A stretch of DNA of 64,000 nucleotides from Sipunculus nudus (Eukaryota > Annelida > Sipuncula > Golfingiida > Sipunculidae), in NCBI GenBank assembly GCA_026874595.1, contig CM049309.1:7961076-8025075 (forward strand), in the 5' to 3' direction. The position numbers and the translations under genes were made by a program. This document shows positions 23,550-36,000 of this stretch, piece after piece; the first letter of the stretch is position 1; each line of letters starts with the position of its first letter. Below the pieces are notes generated by a model. It was given only the letters and a program-made list of their open reading frames with translations. It had not been told where the DNA came from and did not search any database.

Positions 23550-23566
23550 TGGCGAGCGTGCCAGGA
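23550..23566 (+). other. Primer-binding site
   Basis: TGGCGAGCGTGCCAGGA starts six bases after the end of the 5' LTR. It begins TGG, as expected for pairing with a tRNA CCA end. I cannot assign the tRNA. The first ten bases, TGGCGAGCGT, also occur inside the LTR at 23469-23478. Confidence 0.7.
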
Positions 23567-24267
23567 TATAATTAGCCTTAAAAAAAAAAACTGGCTAATT
23601 ACAGTAAGTTTCAGAAATTTTGAACTGAGAAAACAGTACTGAAACCAGACATTCATATACTCAAACTAGAGTTGATCTGAATTAATAATTGGATATGACA
23701 CCAAACTGATGTTATAGTGTATACTTGCTCAATGAAATTTCCCCACTGTTAGGAGTTAATATTTATTCAGTGAGAATATTACCTGAAGCACAACATTGTT
23801 TCAGGATTAGCATATACCTTCAAGATTTGGCTAGAACACATGCATGTTTTGTGAGTAATGCTAGTTCAGTGATACCTGAACATCATTACTGGTTTGATAT
23901 AAACCCAGATTAGAGTGAAAATTTTTGATGTTGTTAGATACGCCCTGGTATAATTTTTCCTACACTGGTTTGTGATTGGTCACGTGGTAGGGTCTCTTTA
24001 CAGGTAAGTTTACCCCTCCCCATTGGCATGGTAATCATAGGTGCATGGTGTTTATTGATATCTTGATATCCATCCGTCCATCCGTCTGACCCTTCATCCG
24101 ACCTTCCGTCCGTCCGTCCGTATAAGTAGATTTTGATGCGTAGAGCTACCGTAGTGTAATTGTACGGATACCGCCGGTTCGTTAGGTTGGCTTTAACAGT
24201 CGTATTTACGGATTTTTAAGAGCGGATATTACTAGATACTGGAATCTTACTAGGTTAGAGCGTTACC
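23567..24267 (+). other. Untranslated leader of the retrotransposon
   Basis: About 700 bases between the primer-binding site and the gag start without a convincing frame. It contains a short CCGTCCGTCCGTCCG run at about 24105-24120. Packaging or translation signals may lie here but none is recognisable. Confidence 0.5.
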
Positions 24268-25461
24268 ATGGAGACGTTAGAGTCACTTGTTAGATGCGGA
24301 CAGGCCTTGGGACTTAAGGACCAGGCTTTACAAGATTATGTTGAGGCTAGACGGCGTGCAGATGAGGAACGTGAGGAAAGAGCTAGGCAGCGGGAATTAG
24401 AGCGCGAGCGAGAGGCTAGAGCCCACGAATTAGAGGTTCTAAGGTGAAAGTCTGACTCTGGGGTTAAAGAAGAGAGAAGTAGGGATGTATTCCCGAAAAT
24501 CCAGCTTCCACCTTTTGATGAGGCTCACGATCAGCTAGATGCGTTTCTTGAGCGATTTGAACGATTAGCTGTATGTCAAGGCTATGATAGGGAGAATTGG
24601 GCGTTACACCTGAGTCCGTTACTGCGGGGTAAGGCGCTAGGGACTTACACACAGTTATCAGTTAGTGAGGCCATGGATTACGATAAGTTAAAGATAGCCT
24701 TGTTAAAGCGATACCAAATGACCGAAGAGGGTTATCGACACAAGTTTCGGACTTGTAGGCCTGAGCGAGGTGAAACGCCGAGTCAGTTTGCGGTGAGACT
24801 GAGTGGATACCTAGACCATTGGATAGGGATGGCAGGGGTCGGAGGTGACTACGACGGGGTAGTTAACCTGTTGATGTGTGAGTAGTATGTAAACTGCTGC
24901 AGTAGGGATCTCTCTATGTTTTTGAAAGAGAGATGGTGTCGTGACTTTGATAGTATGGTCGACTTAGCCGAGAGTTATACGGAGGCTCACAGTGTACAGA
25001 GCCTTACAGCAGGTCCTCGTTATGGCAATAATGTGCCGCGTCCAGCGCAACCGGTATCTCAGCCTAGAGAAAAGCGAGAGGTTGAGCGCAGTCCGGACAG
25101 TCAGACATTTAAGCCATCAGGAGGCATCAGATGTTATTTATGTAATGAACTGGGACATAAGGCGCGGGAATGTAAGACTAGTGCCCTGTCGAGGCCTAGG
25201 TCTTCCCCTCAAGTAGGGCGTGCTGCTGGCGATCAGCAGAGGTATAGGACTAATTTTAGCCCCCCGTATAACCCAAAAAAGAAGCCGGAGACTATGTCAA
25301 TGGCAGTAGTCGAGGCGGAAACGGAGACAGTTGGTGCGGTGAAACCGGAAGTAGAGAGTCCGAGTCAGTTGTTAGGATTTGCTGCCCAGACAGAAGGCGG
25401 AATCTCGTTACCTGTGTGTGAAGGGCTGGTGAATGGTAAGTCAGCGAGGGTGCTGCGGGAT
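24268..25461 (+). pseudogene. gag: gag of the LTR retrotransposon, interrupted by two stops
   Basis: The frame starts at the ATG at 24268 (context ACCATGG) and stays in one frame into pol. An early Arg/Glu-rich coiled-coil-like stretch is followed by a stop TGA at 24445-24447, a capsid-like region, and a stop TAG at 24883-24885. A nucleocapsid zinc knuckle CX2CX4HX4C is encoded at about 25132-25173. Gag proteins of this type assemble the cytoplasmic particle that packages element RNA. The two stops would prevent a full-length product unless read through. No frameshift separates gag from pol, so an intact relative would make one Gag-Pol polyprotein. Confidence 0.85.
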
Positions 25462-25660
25462 TAGGGATGTTCCTCGGCAGGAATACGTGAGTCGTACGTC
25501 GAGCCGAATCAGTTCACCGGACACCAGGTCGAGTGTAGGTTGTTCAATGGGTCTGTAAGACAATTTCCTACGGCTAGGATTAATGTGGACTGTGCTTACT
25601 TTGTCGGTACTATTGAGGCAATGGTGGTCGGGGATGCTGTATGTGATTTAGCGCTAGGTA
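25455..25660 (+). pseudogene. Aspartic protease region with a stop in the active-site triad
   Basis: The frame continues from gag. The expected D-S/T-G triad is present as Asp, stop (TAG, 25462-25464), Gly, so the middle residue is replaced by a termination codon. Downstream hydrophobic and Gly residues fit a retropepsin-like fold loosely. Retroviral-type proteases cut the polyprotein; this copy cannot. The assignment rests mainly on position and the D-x-G remnant. Confidence 0.6.
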
Positions 25661-27230
25661 ACGTAGCGGGAGCGCGTGATCCGTATGATCCGGACCCGAC
25701 GTGGAAGTCTGAGCGGTCCTCAGGCATAGTGTGTGACGGTGTAGAGTCACAAAAGGAGGTGTCGTCCGCGGTGGAGACACGGAGCGCTGCACGAGAGAAA
25801 CAGATACCGACGCGTAGCTTGAATGTTGCAAGCCCAGTTGCCGATGTGAGTCCGGCCGAATTTTTGAAGGCGCAGGAGGAGGATGGGTCTTTAGCGCCGT
25901 ATTGGAGGCTAGCTAGAGAGGCTAGAAATGATAGTCCATTTAGAATTGAGGACGGATATTTAGTTCGGGTTGTGAGTGATAAACGGGGAGATCAAGATGG
26001 ATCTCGAGTGGTGGTACCTCAGACTTTACGGTACGACATCATGAGGATGGGCCACGAAGCGGTTATGGCGGGCCATCAGGGCATAGACAAAACGCACGAC
26101 CGCGTGAGAACTCAGTTTTTCTGGAAAGGGATGTATAATGACATTGCTGAGTTTTGCAAGTCCTGTCCCATTTGCCAGAAAACCATACCGAAAGGCAAGG
26201 TGCCTGGAGCTACGTTAGGCCAGATGCCATTAATTGATGAGCCCTGGCGTAGAATTTCGATGGATCTGGTTGGGCCGATCCATCCAGCGTCTGAGAGAGG
26301 TCACAGGTATATTCTGACCGTTATGGATTATGCCACTAGATATCCAGAGGCTGTTGCTTTAAAGAACATAGATACAGTCTCTGTGGCTGATGCGCTAGTT
26401 GATATTTATGCGCGGTTAGGAGTGCCGTCAGAGGTGCTAACTGACATGGGAACACAATTTACGTCAGACCTCATGCGAGAAGTTAGCCGTGTTTTGTCTG
26501 TAAAACAGCTCACCACTACTCCTTACCATCCTATGTGCAACGGAATGGTGGAGAGATTCAATGGCACGTTAAAGTTAATGTTGAAACGGATGTGCGAGGA
26601 AAGACCGCGAGATTGGGATCGGTACCTCAGCGCCGTGCTTTTTGCGTACCGAGAAGCGCCACATGAGAGCACAGGGTTCTCACCCTTTGAGTTGCTCTAT
26701 GGTAGGATCGTTAGAGGACTGATGCGGATTCTAAGGGATCTGTGGACCAAGCGAGATACAAGCGTCGAGACTAAAACCACATACCAATACGTCCTGGACC
26801 TACAAGACAAACTAAGCGACACATGCGCGTTAGCTAGAGAGGCGTTGAACAAATCAGCGAACAGACACAAACTGTTATATGATAGAGGTAAATGCACGCG
26901 CAGGTTTGAGGCCGGAGACGAAGTTTTGTTGTTACTCCCGACGGAGCGGAACAAATTAATGGTACAGTGGAAAGGCCCCTATACTATTGTAAACAGGGTT
27001 GGGGACTTAGACTATCGGATTAAGATTGGCGATAAGGTTAAAACCTTCCACGTGAATATGCTGAAATGGTACCTTGCTAGAAACGAGCCCCAGCATATTC
27101 TGGCAGCGGTAGCCAAGGGCGCACCTGATTCTATACATGATCCTGACGGTGTAGACGGGGAAGCAGAGCCTCCCGTGTTCGGAGAGTTAAACCCAGAAGG
27201 GATTGATGAGGATGCCCACATGTCGTTACC
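25661..27230 (+). pseudogene. Integrase domain, located upstream of reverse transcriptase
   Basis: The zinc-binding HHCC motif is complete: His at 26052 and again a few codons later in the word GHQG, then CKSCPIC at about 26155-26177. The catalytic triad is Asp at 26263, Asp at 26443 (TDMGTQF) and Glu at 26551 (VERFNG), with 35 residues between the second and third as in DD35E integrases. A GPY/F-type segment (VQWKGPYTIV) follows at about 26960. The domain itself is open without stops. It would insert the cDNA; here it lies inside a frame that is cut off upstream. Confidence 0.92.
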
Positions 27231-28652
27231 GTCGTATGCGCGCCGCCAGACTGAGCGAGATGTTCAGGTAAATGCTGACCTAGGCAAGTGTCAGTGCCGT
27301 GAAATACTCAGTCTGCTTAGGCAATATGGGAATGTATTCACAGATGTACCCAAGCTCACCAATGTTGTAGAATGTAGCATTAAACTCTCATCTGATGTAC
27401 CTGTAAAAACTAGGCCCTATAGGGTGCCTTTTGAACTGCGAGAGACAATGCGAACAGAAATCCAGGAAATGTTAAACTTAGGCATTATTGAACAGTCAGA
27501 TTCTAGCTATGCGTCCCCCTGTATCCTGCTTAGGAAACCTGACTGTAAGACTAGATTCGTGATAGACTACCGAAAGCTGAACCAATCAGTCGTGTTCGAT
27601 CCTGAACCCATGCCGGATCCGGAAACACTTTTTGTCGAAGTCGCCAGTATTTTACAAAGCTTGACCTGAAGAAAGGTTACTGGCAGATCCCTGTTTCTGA
27701 GGAATCCAGGGATAAGACGGCCTTTGTTACACCCGATGGCCATTACCAATTTAGGGTTATGCCATTCCGCCTGGTAACTGCCGGAGCGGTTTTCACCCGC
27801 ATGATGCGGAAAATGTTCAGCGACATGCCGAATGTAGTATGTTATGCAGATGACGTGTTAATACACGCAGAGACTTGGGACGAGCACTTGAGAACTCTTA
27901 GAGAAGTGCTAGTTAGACTAGAATGTGCAAACTTAGCAGCTAAACCAGCTAAAACCTTCATAGGCTACCAGAGCATAGAGTTTTTGGGACACCTTGTAGG
28001 CACGGGCAACTTGGCCACTAATCCAGTTTTGCTCAAGAGAATACAGAGCACTGATAGACCTAAGACAAAGAAGGCTTTGCGAGCATTCCTAGGTCTTACA
28101 GGGTACTATCGAAAATTCGTGCCAAACTATGCGGAAATAGCGGTGCCCTTGACTGATCTAACGCGTAAAGGTCAACCTAACAAACTAGACTGGAAACCCG
28201 TACACGAGAACGCGTACTGTTCTCTAAAGGCTAAACTGTCAGACCCTCCCATACTGAAGCTACCTGATTTCAGTAAACGATTTTATTTGAAATGTGATGC
28301 ATCTGATGTGGGTATTGGCTGTATCCTGATGCAAAGACACGAGGGGATCATGCACCCAGTAGCTTATGCCAGTCGTAAACTATTGCCCAGGGAGAGAAAT
28401 TACTCTACCATCGAGAAAGAGTCATTAGCAATTGTATGGTCTGTACAGAAATTTGAGATGTACCTGGCTTGTAGACCGTTCACCATTCAGACTGACCACA
28501 AACCATTAAAGTGTATTAGCAAATCAAAATGTGCTAATAAGAGAGTAATGAGATGGGCACTGGTTCTACAAGAGTTTAGATTTGATATTGAAGCAGTGTC
28601 AGGTAAACTAAACCATGGACCTGATTTTTTTAGCAGACTGCCTGAGTGTTAG
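27231..28652 (+). pseudogene. Reverse transcriptase and RNase H, with a frameshift
   Basis: The first third continues the integrase frame (RPYRVPFE, IIEQSDSSYASP, FVIDYRKLN) and ends at a stop at 27667-27669. The rest is in another frame. The change lies at about 27640-27650 and is equivalent to a one-base loss. After it come GYWQIP, MPFRLV, the catalytic YADD at 27843-27854 and FLGLTGYYRKF. The RNase H part follows with KCDASDVGIGCIL, IEKESLAIVW and TDHKPL, ending at TAG 28650-28652. MPFRLV has Arg where MPFGLV is usual. Nothing resembles a programmed slippery site at the break, so decay is the simpler explanation. Confidence 0.93.
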
Positions 28653-28862
28653 GATGTAATGAGCTATAATGTCTAGCCAGGTAAGTCTAAACATGTACAG
28701 GATTTTGCCCTGTGTCATAGACCGTGGGCATGTACTAATGACAACTTGTTACATGACTTTTGTGTATTGCTATATGTAAATATGTTTAGCTGGACCCTGT
28801 GAGATAGAACGATACGATGTATCGAGAAAATACCGTATATTTTCTTTAAAAGGAGGGGGTGA
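28653..28862 (+). other. Short 3' untranslated stretch with polypurine tract
   Basis: About 210 bases with no frame. The polypurine tract AAAAGGAGGGGGTGA at 28848-28862 abuts the 3' LTR and would prime plus-strand DNA synthesis. There is no room for an envelope gene. Confidence 0.85.
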
Positions 28863-30014
28863 TGTCACCAGACAATAGGTGACAATATGTACGGTGTTTT
28901 GTATCATAGTTTAACGAAGTCTGTTCTCTATTGATATTGACGTGAAGCGTCATCCTAAAGCGTTGACAGGTCTTGATTGTATATATATATTGTGTATTCT
29001 TGTATGAAATCCCATCGGCTATCAGCTGATTTATCCGTGTCACGCATCGTGTGTATTATTACATTTGGTATGTGGGTCGCCATGGTGACGCTAACAGTCA
29101 AACTAGGTCACATATATCCTTATATGGGACACTTGAGAAATAAGCCAATCAGAGAACCGGATTGCCGTACACAGTGAACAGGCGATTGTGACGTCAGACT
29201 TCAAGAAGAGACGCTGAACGTTGGTTCAGTTGGGTCCTGAAGCTTGGAGAGGCAACACGCACGCACGGCGGAGAGAACCTAGAGACGCTTAAAACCGCCA
29301 GGAACGGCACAGAAGCAAGCTTATACATGGGGCAAGGGCCCAACTCACAAGATCACAGCCGTGCTGCCGACAGAGCTTCGTATTGGTGGTAAAGTAAGTG
29401 CGCACGCGTCACCCGCCGGCCTAGTTTAGCTTGACCTAGATACATAAACGTTGTAAGCCGTGAATCTATTGCTACACGAATTAAGGTCAAGGACTCTAAG
29501 CTCATATGTAAACAAAGAGACCTATTACCAGTCACGTGAACGTAAACCTACCCGGGTCGCTGTCAAGTAAGATCATTTGAAGAACGCTAAACTCAGAAAG
29601 ACTATATGGTACTAACCATACGCTAGATTCTACACAAGACAGTAACCAGAGATCTCTGAAGGAACTGGACTTTATTGTTTTTATACAAACCATGGACTCA
29701 GTAAATATCCTGTAATTTTAATGTGAAGAACTGTCGTATTGACACATCAACGCACACACTCACATTTGTGACTCTGTAAGTATTGTCTTGAATTATATTT
29801 GTGAATTTAACCTGATGTCTCATAGTTTCTATTGATCTGGGTGTATGATTGTCTGGTATTTTAATACACGTCCTTAAAAGAACCTGGAAATGTCACCTGT
29901 AATGACCGGGATCTAATTTCTTGATGAGTGAAATCAATTGGCGAGCGTAAACCCATTGTATGGTTTTATAGGATATATCCGTTGTAAAGTTTTCACATTA
30001 AGTTAGGGGTGACA
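28863..30014 (+). repeat. 3' LTR, 1152 bp
   Basis: Same length and same ends as the 5' LTR, with about six transitions between them. The duplicated target GTAGC follows at 30015-30019. The near identity implies a recent insertion. Confidence 0.95.
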
Positions 30015-31741
30015 GTAGCTTACAGCATTAAGAGGACCAATAAATCAGTTTTATATTAATTTAAATCCTGGCTATGTTCACCTCCTGAAATTTAGAACAA
30101 ATTTTAAATTATTCATCTTATTACTTTTTATTTGATATTTGTTGGTTTTTTTTTCTAAGAGAATTAGAAATATACCCGTGGTGAACTTATGTCAAATTTT
30201 AAGTATATATAAATATATCTACCAGATATATTTTTTAATATAATTTATTGCAAAATAAATTTGTGTAAGATGCAATGAAAATGTACGTGCTATTTGTAAA
30301 TTGTAAATGGGCATAGCCAAGTGCAGGGAAAAAATAATTCAAATATATGTTTTAAAGTAAACAGAATTGGCTTTTACATAATCGCCTCTTTGTGATTCTC
30401 GCATATACTTTTTTTTCATTTTAAAAACAGACACATCAACTATTCTTCTTGAAATAATTGTGATATAATTATTTATATGAAAGTTAGCGAGTTCCTGTTA
30501 TTTTGTGTATTTTAAGTTTTTGTATTGTTGTTACTTTGGCCGAGAATGTTTGCTACAATAAAGTGTTTGTGATTAGTTGTTTTATTATGCAAGTTTTATG
30601 CAAGTTATTCTTGACCACTAGAATATTAGTTCCAATAACAAATAGTGATCTTCACATGAATTTCTCTAACCCTAAACATTGAATATCACCCAGAAATACA
30701 TTTAATTTGTACTTTAAGAAATTGTCTAAATACGGTGTACATGACAATCCCCCCATAAATATTTACGTTCGTTAATAATAATAATTATAATAATGTACAC
30801 CATCCGTATGTGAGTGTGTATATATCCTTTTTTTTCAAATGTTATTATTGCAATTTTAGTTACCATTTAGTAATTCTTTGACTCTTGATGCTGGATATAT
30901 CAATTTTTTTAAAATTAAACGGTACTTGAAGAAATTGTCTGATATGATTGTATATTTCACTTATGTATTTATTATTATAAATGGGTAAATGTGTGTTTAA
31001 GAGGGAGTTTAAAGAGTTATTTTACTATCTTGAACGCATTATTCCAAAATTTTGTTAATCTATAATAAGGAAAGATTAATATAATGGATAAGGCATGTAG
31101 ATTTTTATATCCAATATATGTAATATGTATGACCAAAATGCTCAAGTAAATGCTGAAGTGCAACGTTTTCTTGGCGACGTCATCAACGTTATGAAAAACT
31201 TTATAAACAAAAAAAATTAAGCCGTTAAACTCAACTAAGGAGAAAAATAAACTTTCAAGCAATACCATCTTTCATTATATAACCTTTTTTCTCTGAAAGT
31301 ATACTTTCCCTTTATATTACAGAATATTTCCACTGTTTACAATTTGCGTTAAATATTGTAAATAGGCCTTTAAAAACTCTTAAATACATATTCATCCATA
31401 ATCATAGAAAGAACGGGACTAACTGCAGGCGGAATACTTTAAAAAAAATTAAAGATGTCAAATATTTTTATGTTTTAGATGTAACGATCCCGGAAGTATC
31501 TTGCTATACAGTCCAGGACCCCATGCGGTAAAACGATCGAAAACAAATTTGGTTGTAGTTGAATAATTACTTTCATCATGCCGCCTGACTATGGTATTTT
31601 GATCATTTATAATAATTAACTTGATTTTTGCAAAATTTAAGTTAATTTGTACACCTTAAAATTCCGCACCCAGGGCCGCACGCATTTTAGCATATTTTTA
31701 AACAGTGTGAATCTGCGTGCACGCGCGCATTAGTAACAACC

Positions 31742-32778
31742 GATTAATTGTACTTATATAGTTCTAAAAAGGAATAGTTTCTTTTAGAGGACAACTTTCT
31801 CTTCCTCTGATGACCTGCTGAAATCCATCTCTGTGAAATTACTTCAAGATGCTTAATAATTCCGTGGGCCAGTAGGGGGAAAGATTCCCCCGGGGGAATC
31901 TTTTATACCCTAATTTTCGGTAGGCCTACACAGTTAAAGTCGGAAATATCTCGGTAATTCTCCCTAATTTTCTTATACCGGTTGGAGGTCCCTAATTTGT
32001 GGAAATGAATGGAAATGAATAGCCCTTTTTATCAAACCGTGTCAAAGTGCTAATTTTGCGACTAAGGGGGTATGGTCACAAAATCGACTTAAACTTCCTT
32101 TATTTAGTATTAGCCCTATCTTGGTAAAATATACATAATTTCACTCGATGCCCCCTTTAAAAAACAAGGCAGATATAACAGTGTTTGTATTTGGCTGTTA
32201 CATGCTTATTAAGAACAGTTTTATACAAATCACAAATAATTTTGATTTTTTTCCCTATAGATGTGTACAAATTTTTTAATCAAACATTTTGGCACAATAA
32301 ATTATATGGATTATCTTCGTAATCCGTGAGTTTATTTTATTGTTTCCTTAGGTCCCTACATTAAGAAAATGAACATTGGTGGTTTAAACAGAGTCGATTT
32401 TTCGAGAAATGGCCCTTTTATCATACAGCGTCAAATTGCCAAGTTCGTGCCAATGGGTAAGGGTTTAATTGTCACAGAATCGACTGTTACTTTTCCTATG
32501 CAGGGGCGTCAGTTTGGGGGGCGGAAGGGGATGGAGGGTATATATACCCCCCACTTTTTGCCTTTTGGCAAGGGGGGGGGGGTGGTCAATGTGATCATTC
32601 CCCTCCCCCAACTTTTCAGAAAAAAATATTATAATATTGCAAATGAAATATATTAATAAATAGAATTAAAGATTTTGGATCCATTTACTAAAAAAATGTT
32701 ATATCTAAACCTTGCTTAGAATTCACTTATTTTCTAAAACATTATAATTTTTTAAATATGATTAATGATATATATATA

Positions 32779-32818
<40 letters not shown>

Positions 32819-33060
32819 AACATGTCGCTCAGAGACGCTGAAAAGGGTATATATATGTGTGTGTTTGTGTATATATATACAAAGTCATCCCCCCCACTCT
32901 GGAAGAAACAATTTACGCCACTGGTCAGTCATATGCCGAGTATGTAAATTTGGTGAAGAAAGCAGGAGAGATTTTAGAGATATTTGGTAAAAGAATTGGG
33001 TCGATTGGACGGCACAATGGAGAGATTGACAGATGTGGAACAGTTTAGTAGGCCTCCTTC
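31742..33060. other. Intergenic repeats: palindrome, imperfect duplication, G/C tracts, (TA)n
   Basis: No gene is supported. A perfect 24-base palindrome lies at 31880-31903. Segments at about 32020-32090 and 32400-32485 share the words GCCCTTTT, TCACA-AATCGACT and a GTCAAA core, an imperfect duplication about 385 bases apart. G tracts occur at 32514-32530 and 32568-32585. A TA run at about 32767-32816 opens with the same word as the run at 8759. Confidence 0.6.
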
Positions 33061-36000
33061 CTTAGGGCGGGGGAGTTATATAGGAACAATGCATAGATAC
33101 TTCTTACTTTGTAACTTTTAATATATTGGAAAATGGTTTTACAGCCAACACCTACCGACCCCAACATTCACACACAACTTCCATCATACTTTATTTAACA
33201 CTATTGCTGGTGTTTCTTTTTTAAATATCCATGATAAAGATCATAATATTTGATTTGGAAGAAAGGGTACACAAATGTTGGTTTTGTGTGGTAATATAAG
33301 CTGATTTATGTGGATGATGGCGTTTGACACAAATTATGTAAAGATTTTGCTATTCTATGAGAGGGAAGTGGGGCTGATGTCATTTATATTATTTACATTT
33401 GGAAAAGATGACTTATAGTCAGATGAGCTAAAAATACTTCAGGATATATATTTCCATCTTACCCTTCTCTCAGTTTCAAGTACACAGTACAAAATATTAT
33501 ACTATGTTATACACACACATCATACATTTTGAAGTATTAGTTTTAACAAAATCATCCATAGAATGAAAGAGATGCTATTGTCATTGTGACAAAAGTTTAT
33601 TTCAAACATGCAAGTATTCATCATTTAGGCACTTAAATTACAGCACAGTTGACAGGTGGCCTTATTTATAGCAAACCAAGCTGAAGAACACATATAATAC
33701 AAAATAAAGACTCGTGTTTTGTACAATGGTGAGCAAGCACTAAGGCATAAGTGTACTTAACATGACTCAATAAAAAATATTATCAACACCATAGTCTGTT
33801 CCACAAGGTGCCCATTGAATTTCAGCAATTATTCCATTGCACAAAAATATTATATAAATAGCACAGTCTAAACCTAAAGCTGATGCAGGCCTTCTGTAAG
33901 ATGTAAAACTTAATAATAAATACCAACATTTTATTTTTGCAGCCTTTTGGCTTTTCTGAATCTTGCAGCCAAGTAACATGGTGCATGTCTGCCATGGGTT
34001 GACATTCACATTGTTTGAATATTTATGATACTAATCGACCAATCAGGAGCTTTAAAATACAGTTGTTTTAGCATGTGACCAGTGACCTAGACCTTCATGA
34101 ATGGGGTTGAGATTTTGTGAAAAAATAAACTGGTTCACTCAGATACTGATTTTATTTCATTACACAAATATTTTACAAAGCAAGGTTTTAATTAGATTAA
34201 AGCAACTAAGGCCTATGCCCTGATCCTCAATTTCAACATACCATTTGGAATTATTCTGTCAATTTATGGAAATATTGTCAAATCTCAATGAGCACCCACC
34301 ATGGAATAAGCTATAGAAGTGTTGTCTGAGCCTACATGTATACCTCTGCCAGGATGACCCCTAATACCTTGGAATCACAATGGTCCCAGGTTGGGATAAA
34401 GAAACTGTCCTATCTCACAGTGGAAAAGAATCTTTTAAATGAAAAATGTAAGTTGGTAATCCAGGTTACCTCTTAAATTTAATGGATTATTTCTTAGGTG
34501 TTGCCTGACTCATCCATAAACATTTTATGAAATCTATGATCTAACCATCTAACCAACCAACCAACCAAGGGGAAAACATAATACATGTACCTTTGCTACC
34601 TGGCAGAGGAATAAAATTCAAGCTATCATGCTTAGCATGGTTCACCTTCTGCCACCAACCCACATCTTAACAAGTCAAGAACAATAAAGAAAATTAGATT
34701 TTCTTCAATGCTTGAATAACAACAATACAAAGTAAATAACAATTCTATACAACAACAGAACTTCAAGAGGTACAGAATACTCATACAACATCATTAATTA
34801 TGAGTATTGATCCATTCTGTGAAAAGAAAGAGTTGTGAATTCACTTTTTCATATTTGTAAATAAACAGGTAAATGCAACTAAAGAATACAATTTGTAATG
34901 TATGCATGACAGAAGATCTATTGAAAATGTTATCACACACAATTTTATATGTAATCTTAATATTCTGGTGATCTATCTGTTAAACTGATAAAACAATAAT
35001 CTGAATTATAATTAATCACTGAAAGGTAATTTAATGTCTTACCAGATATATTTTATGAACTACTGGTTTTTTAATACAAGTATATATATACACTTAACAT
35101 TGCCCCTTTACCATTATAATCACAATATTTTGTATTTAATTTCTACATCTGTCACATCTTTTGAAAATAAAATTCTAAAAAGAATGTCAAATTATTTCAT
35201 ATAAAACTATTAATTGGCCATTCTAATTAGACATGAAACAATCAGTTCATTCTGCCTTACAAAATATCACATCTCTTGAAATACAAGGCATCAATATGGT
35301 TGATAACCATCAGGCAATATTAAAATACTGATAAAGCACAAAAAAATGCTTACAGGTAAGGCAACCACATGCAGCTTCTCTGCACTTATTCCCCAAAAAC
35401 TCTCTCCTTTAGAAAATCAAGGACACACTATTAACTATAACATATCTGAAGCAACAATCCTCTGAAATATTTTAAATATATGTATATGGCACATAAGTAA
35501 CAGCATACTACACAGTCATAGTTATTGCCTCTGCTAGGAATGTACACATTCATCTCTGTTCATATGCGTGTATGTTTGTTCATAACATAACCCACCCAAT
35601 CATGAACATAATTTCATGAAATTTTCAGGGTATTTTAGGAATTGGCCAGCGAAGAAATGATTAGATTTTGGTGTGGATCCAGTGCATGATCTGGATTCAG
35701 GAACATCAAGGAATATTTACAAATGTACATAAACTTATGCAGGAATGAACAAATGCATTTGGCCTGATTAAGTGAATGCAAACATGGGTTTGGGAGCATC
35801 CCAACATAGGGACCCTCACCATGGCAGAGGCTGCTTCCATTCCTTAGGATGCAGATTTCTAGTTCAAAGGGGTTTTAATTTCATGGGTTTGTGGCAATTT
35901 GTGTCCACAGATATCAGGAAGGACTCGCTGAATATTTTATAACGTAAACTTCAAGGCTGTCTAGTTTGCTTCCAATAACAGTTCAGGTAAAATATGTTAA

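Larger units (their letters stand above)
22393..30014 (+). mobile_element. Full-length Ty3/gypsy retrotransposon, Gmr1-like domain order
   Basis: The 7.6-kb element has two 1152-bp LTRs, a primer-binding site, a polypurine tract, gag with a zinc knuckle, and pol. The order in pol is protease, integrase, reverse transcriptase, RNase H. Integrase before reverse transcriptase is the Ty1/copia arrangement, but the protein motifs (gypsy-type RT, GPY/F domain after the integrase core) are Ty3/gypsy. This combination is known from Gmr1-like elements. There is no envelope frame between RNase H and the 3' LTR. The coding frame has three stops (24445, 24883, 25462) and one frameshift near 27645, so this copy cannot make its proteins. 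It inserted into DNA element copy B with a 5-bp duplication. Confidence 0.93.
21755..31741 (+). mobile_element. DNA element copy B, split by the LTR retrotransposon
   Basis: The left portion is 21755-22392 and the right portion is 30020-31741 (30015-30019 is the duplicated target). Together they match copy A at about 2.36 kb. The left terminus GGTTGTTACTAAAACGCG and the right terminus GCGCATTAGTAACAACC are inverse, and each continues inward with related GTGCACGCAGAT, AAAATG(C/T)G and GCGGCCC words, giving terminal repeats of about 100 bp. The two internal direct duplications of copy A are also present (about 21920 and 22153). The interior has no transposase. Confidence 0.8.

Noticed and set aside
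27640-27669. Programmed frameshift in the retrotransposon RT
   Set aside because: The break lies inside the RT domain and no slippery heptamer in the right phase or pseudoknot is evident; a one-base loss explains it.
28653-28862. Envelope gene in the LTR element
   Set aside because: Only about 210 noncoding bases separate RNase H from the 3' LTR.
32369-32656. 95-codon frame at 32.4 kb as a gene
   Set aside because: Lies in duplicated noncoding repeats and G tracts; no domain or splice support.
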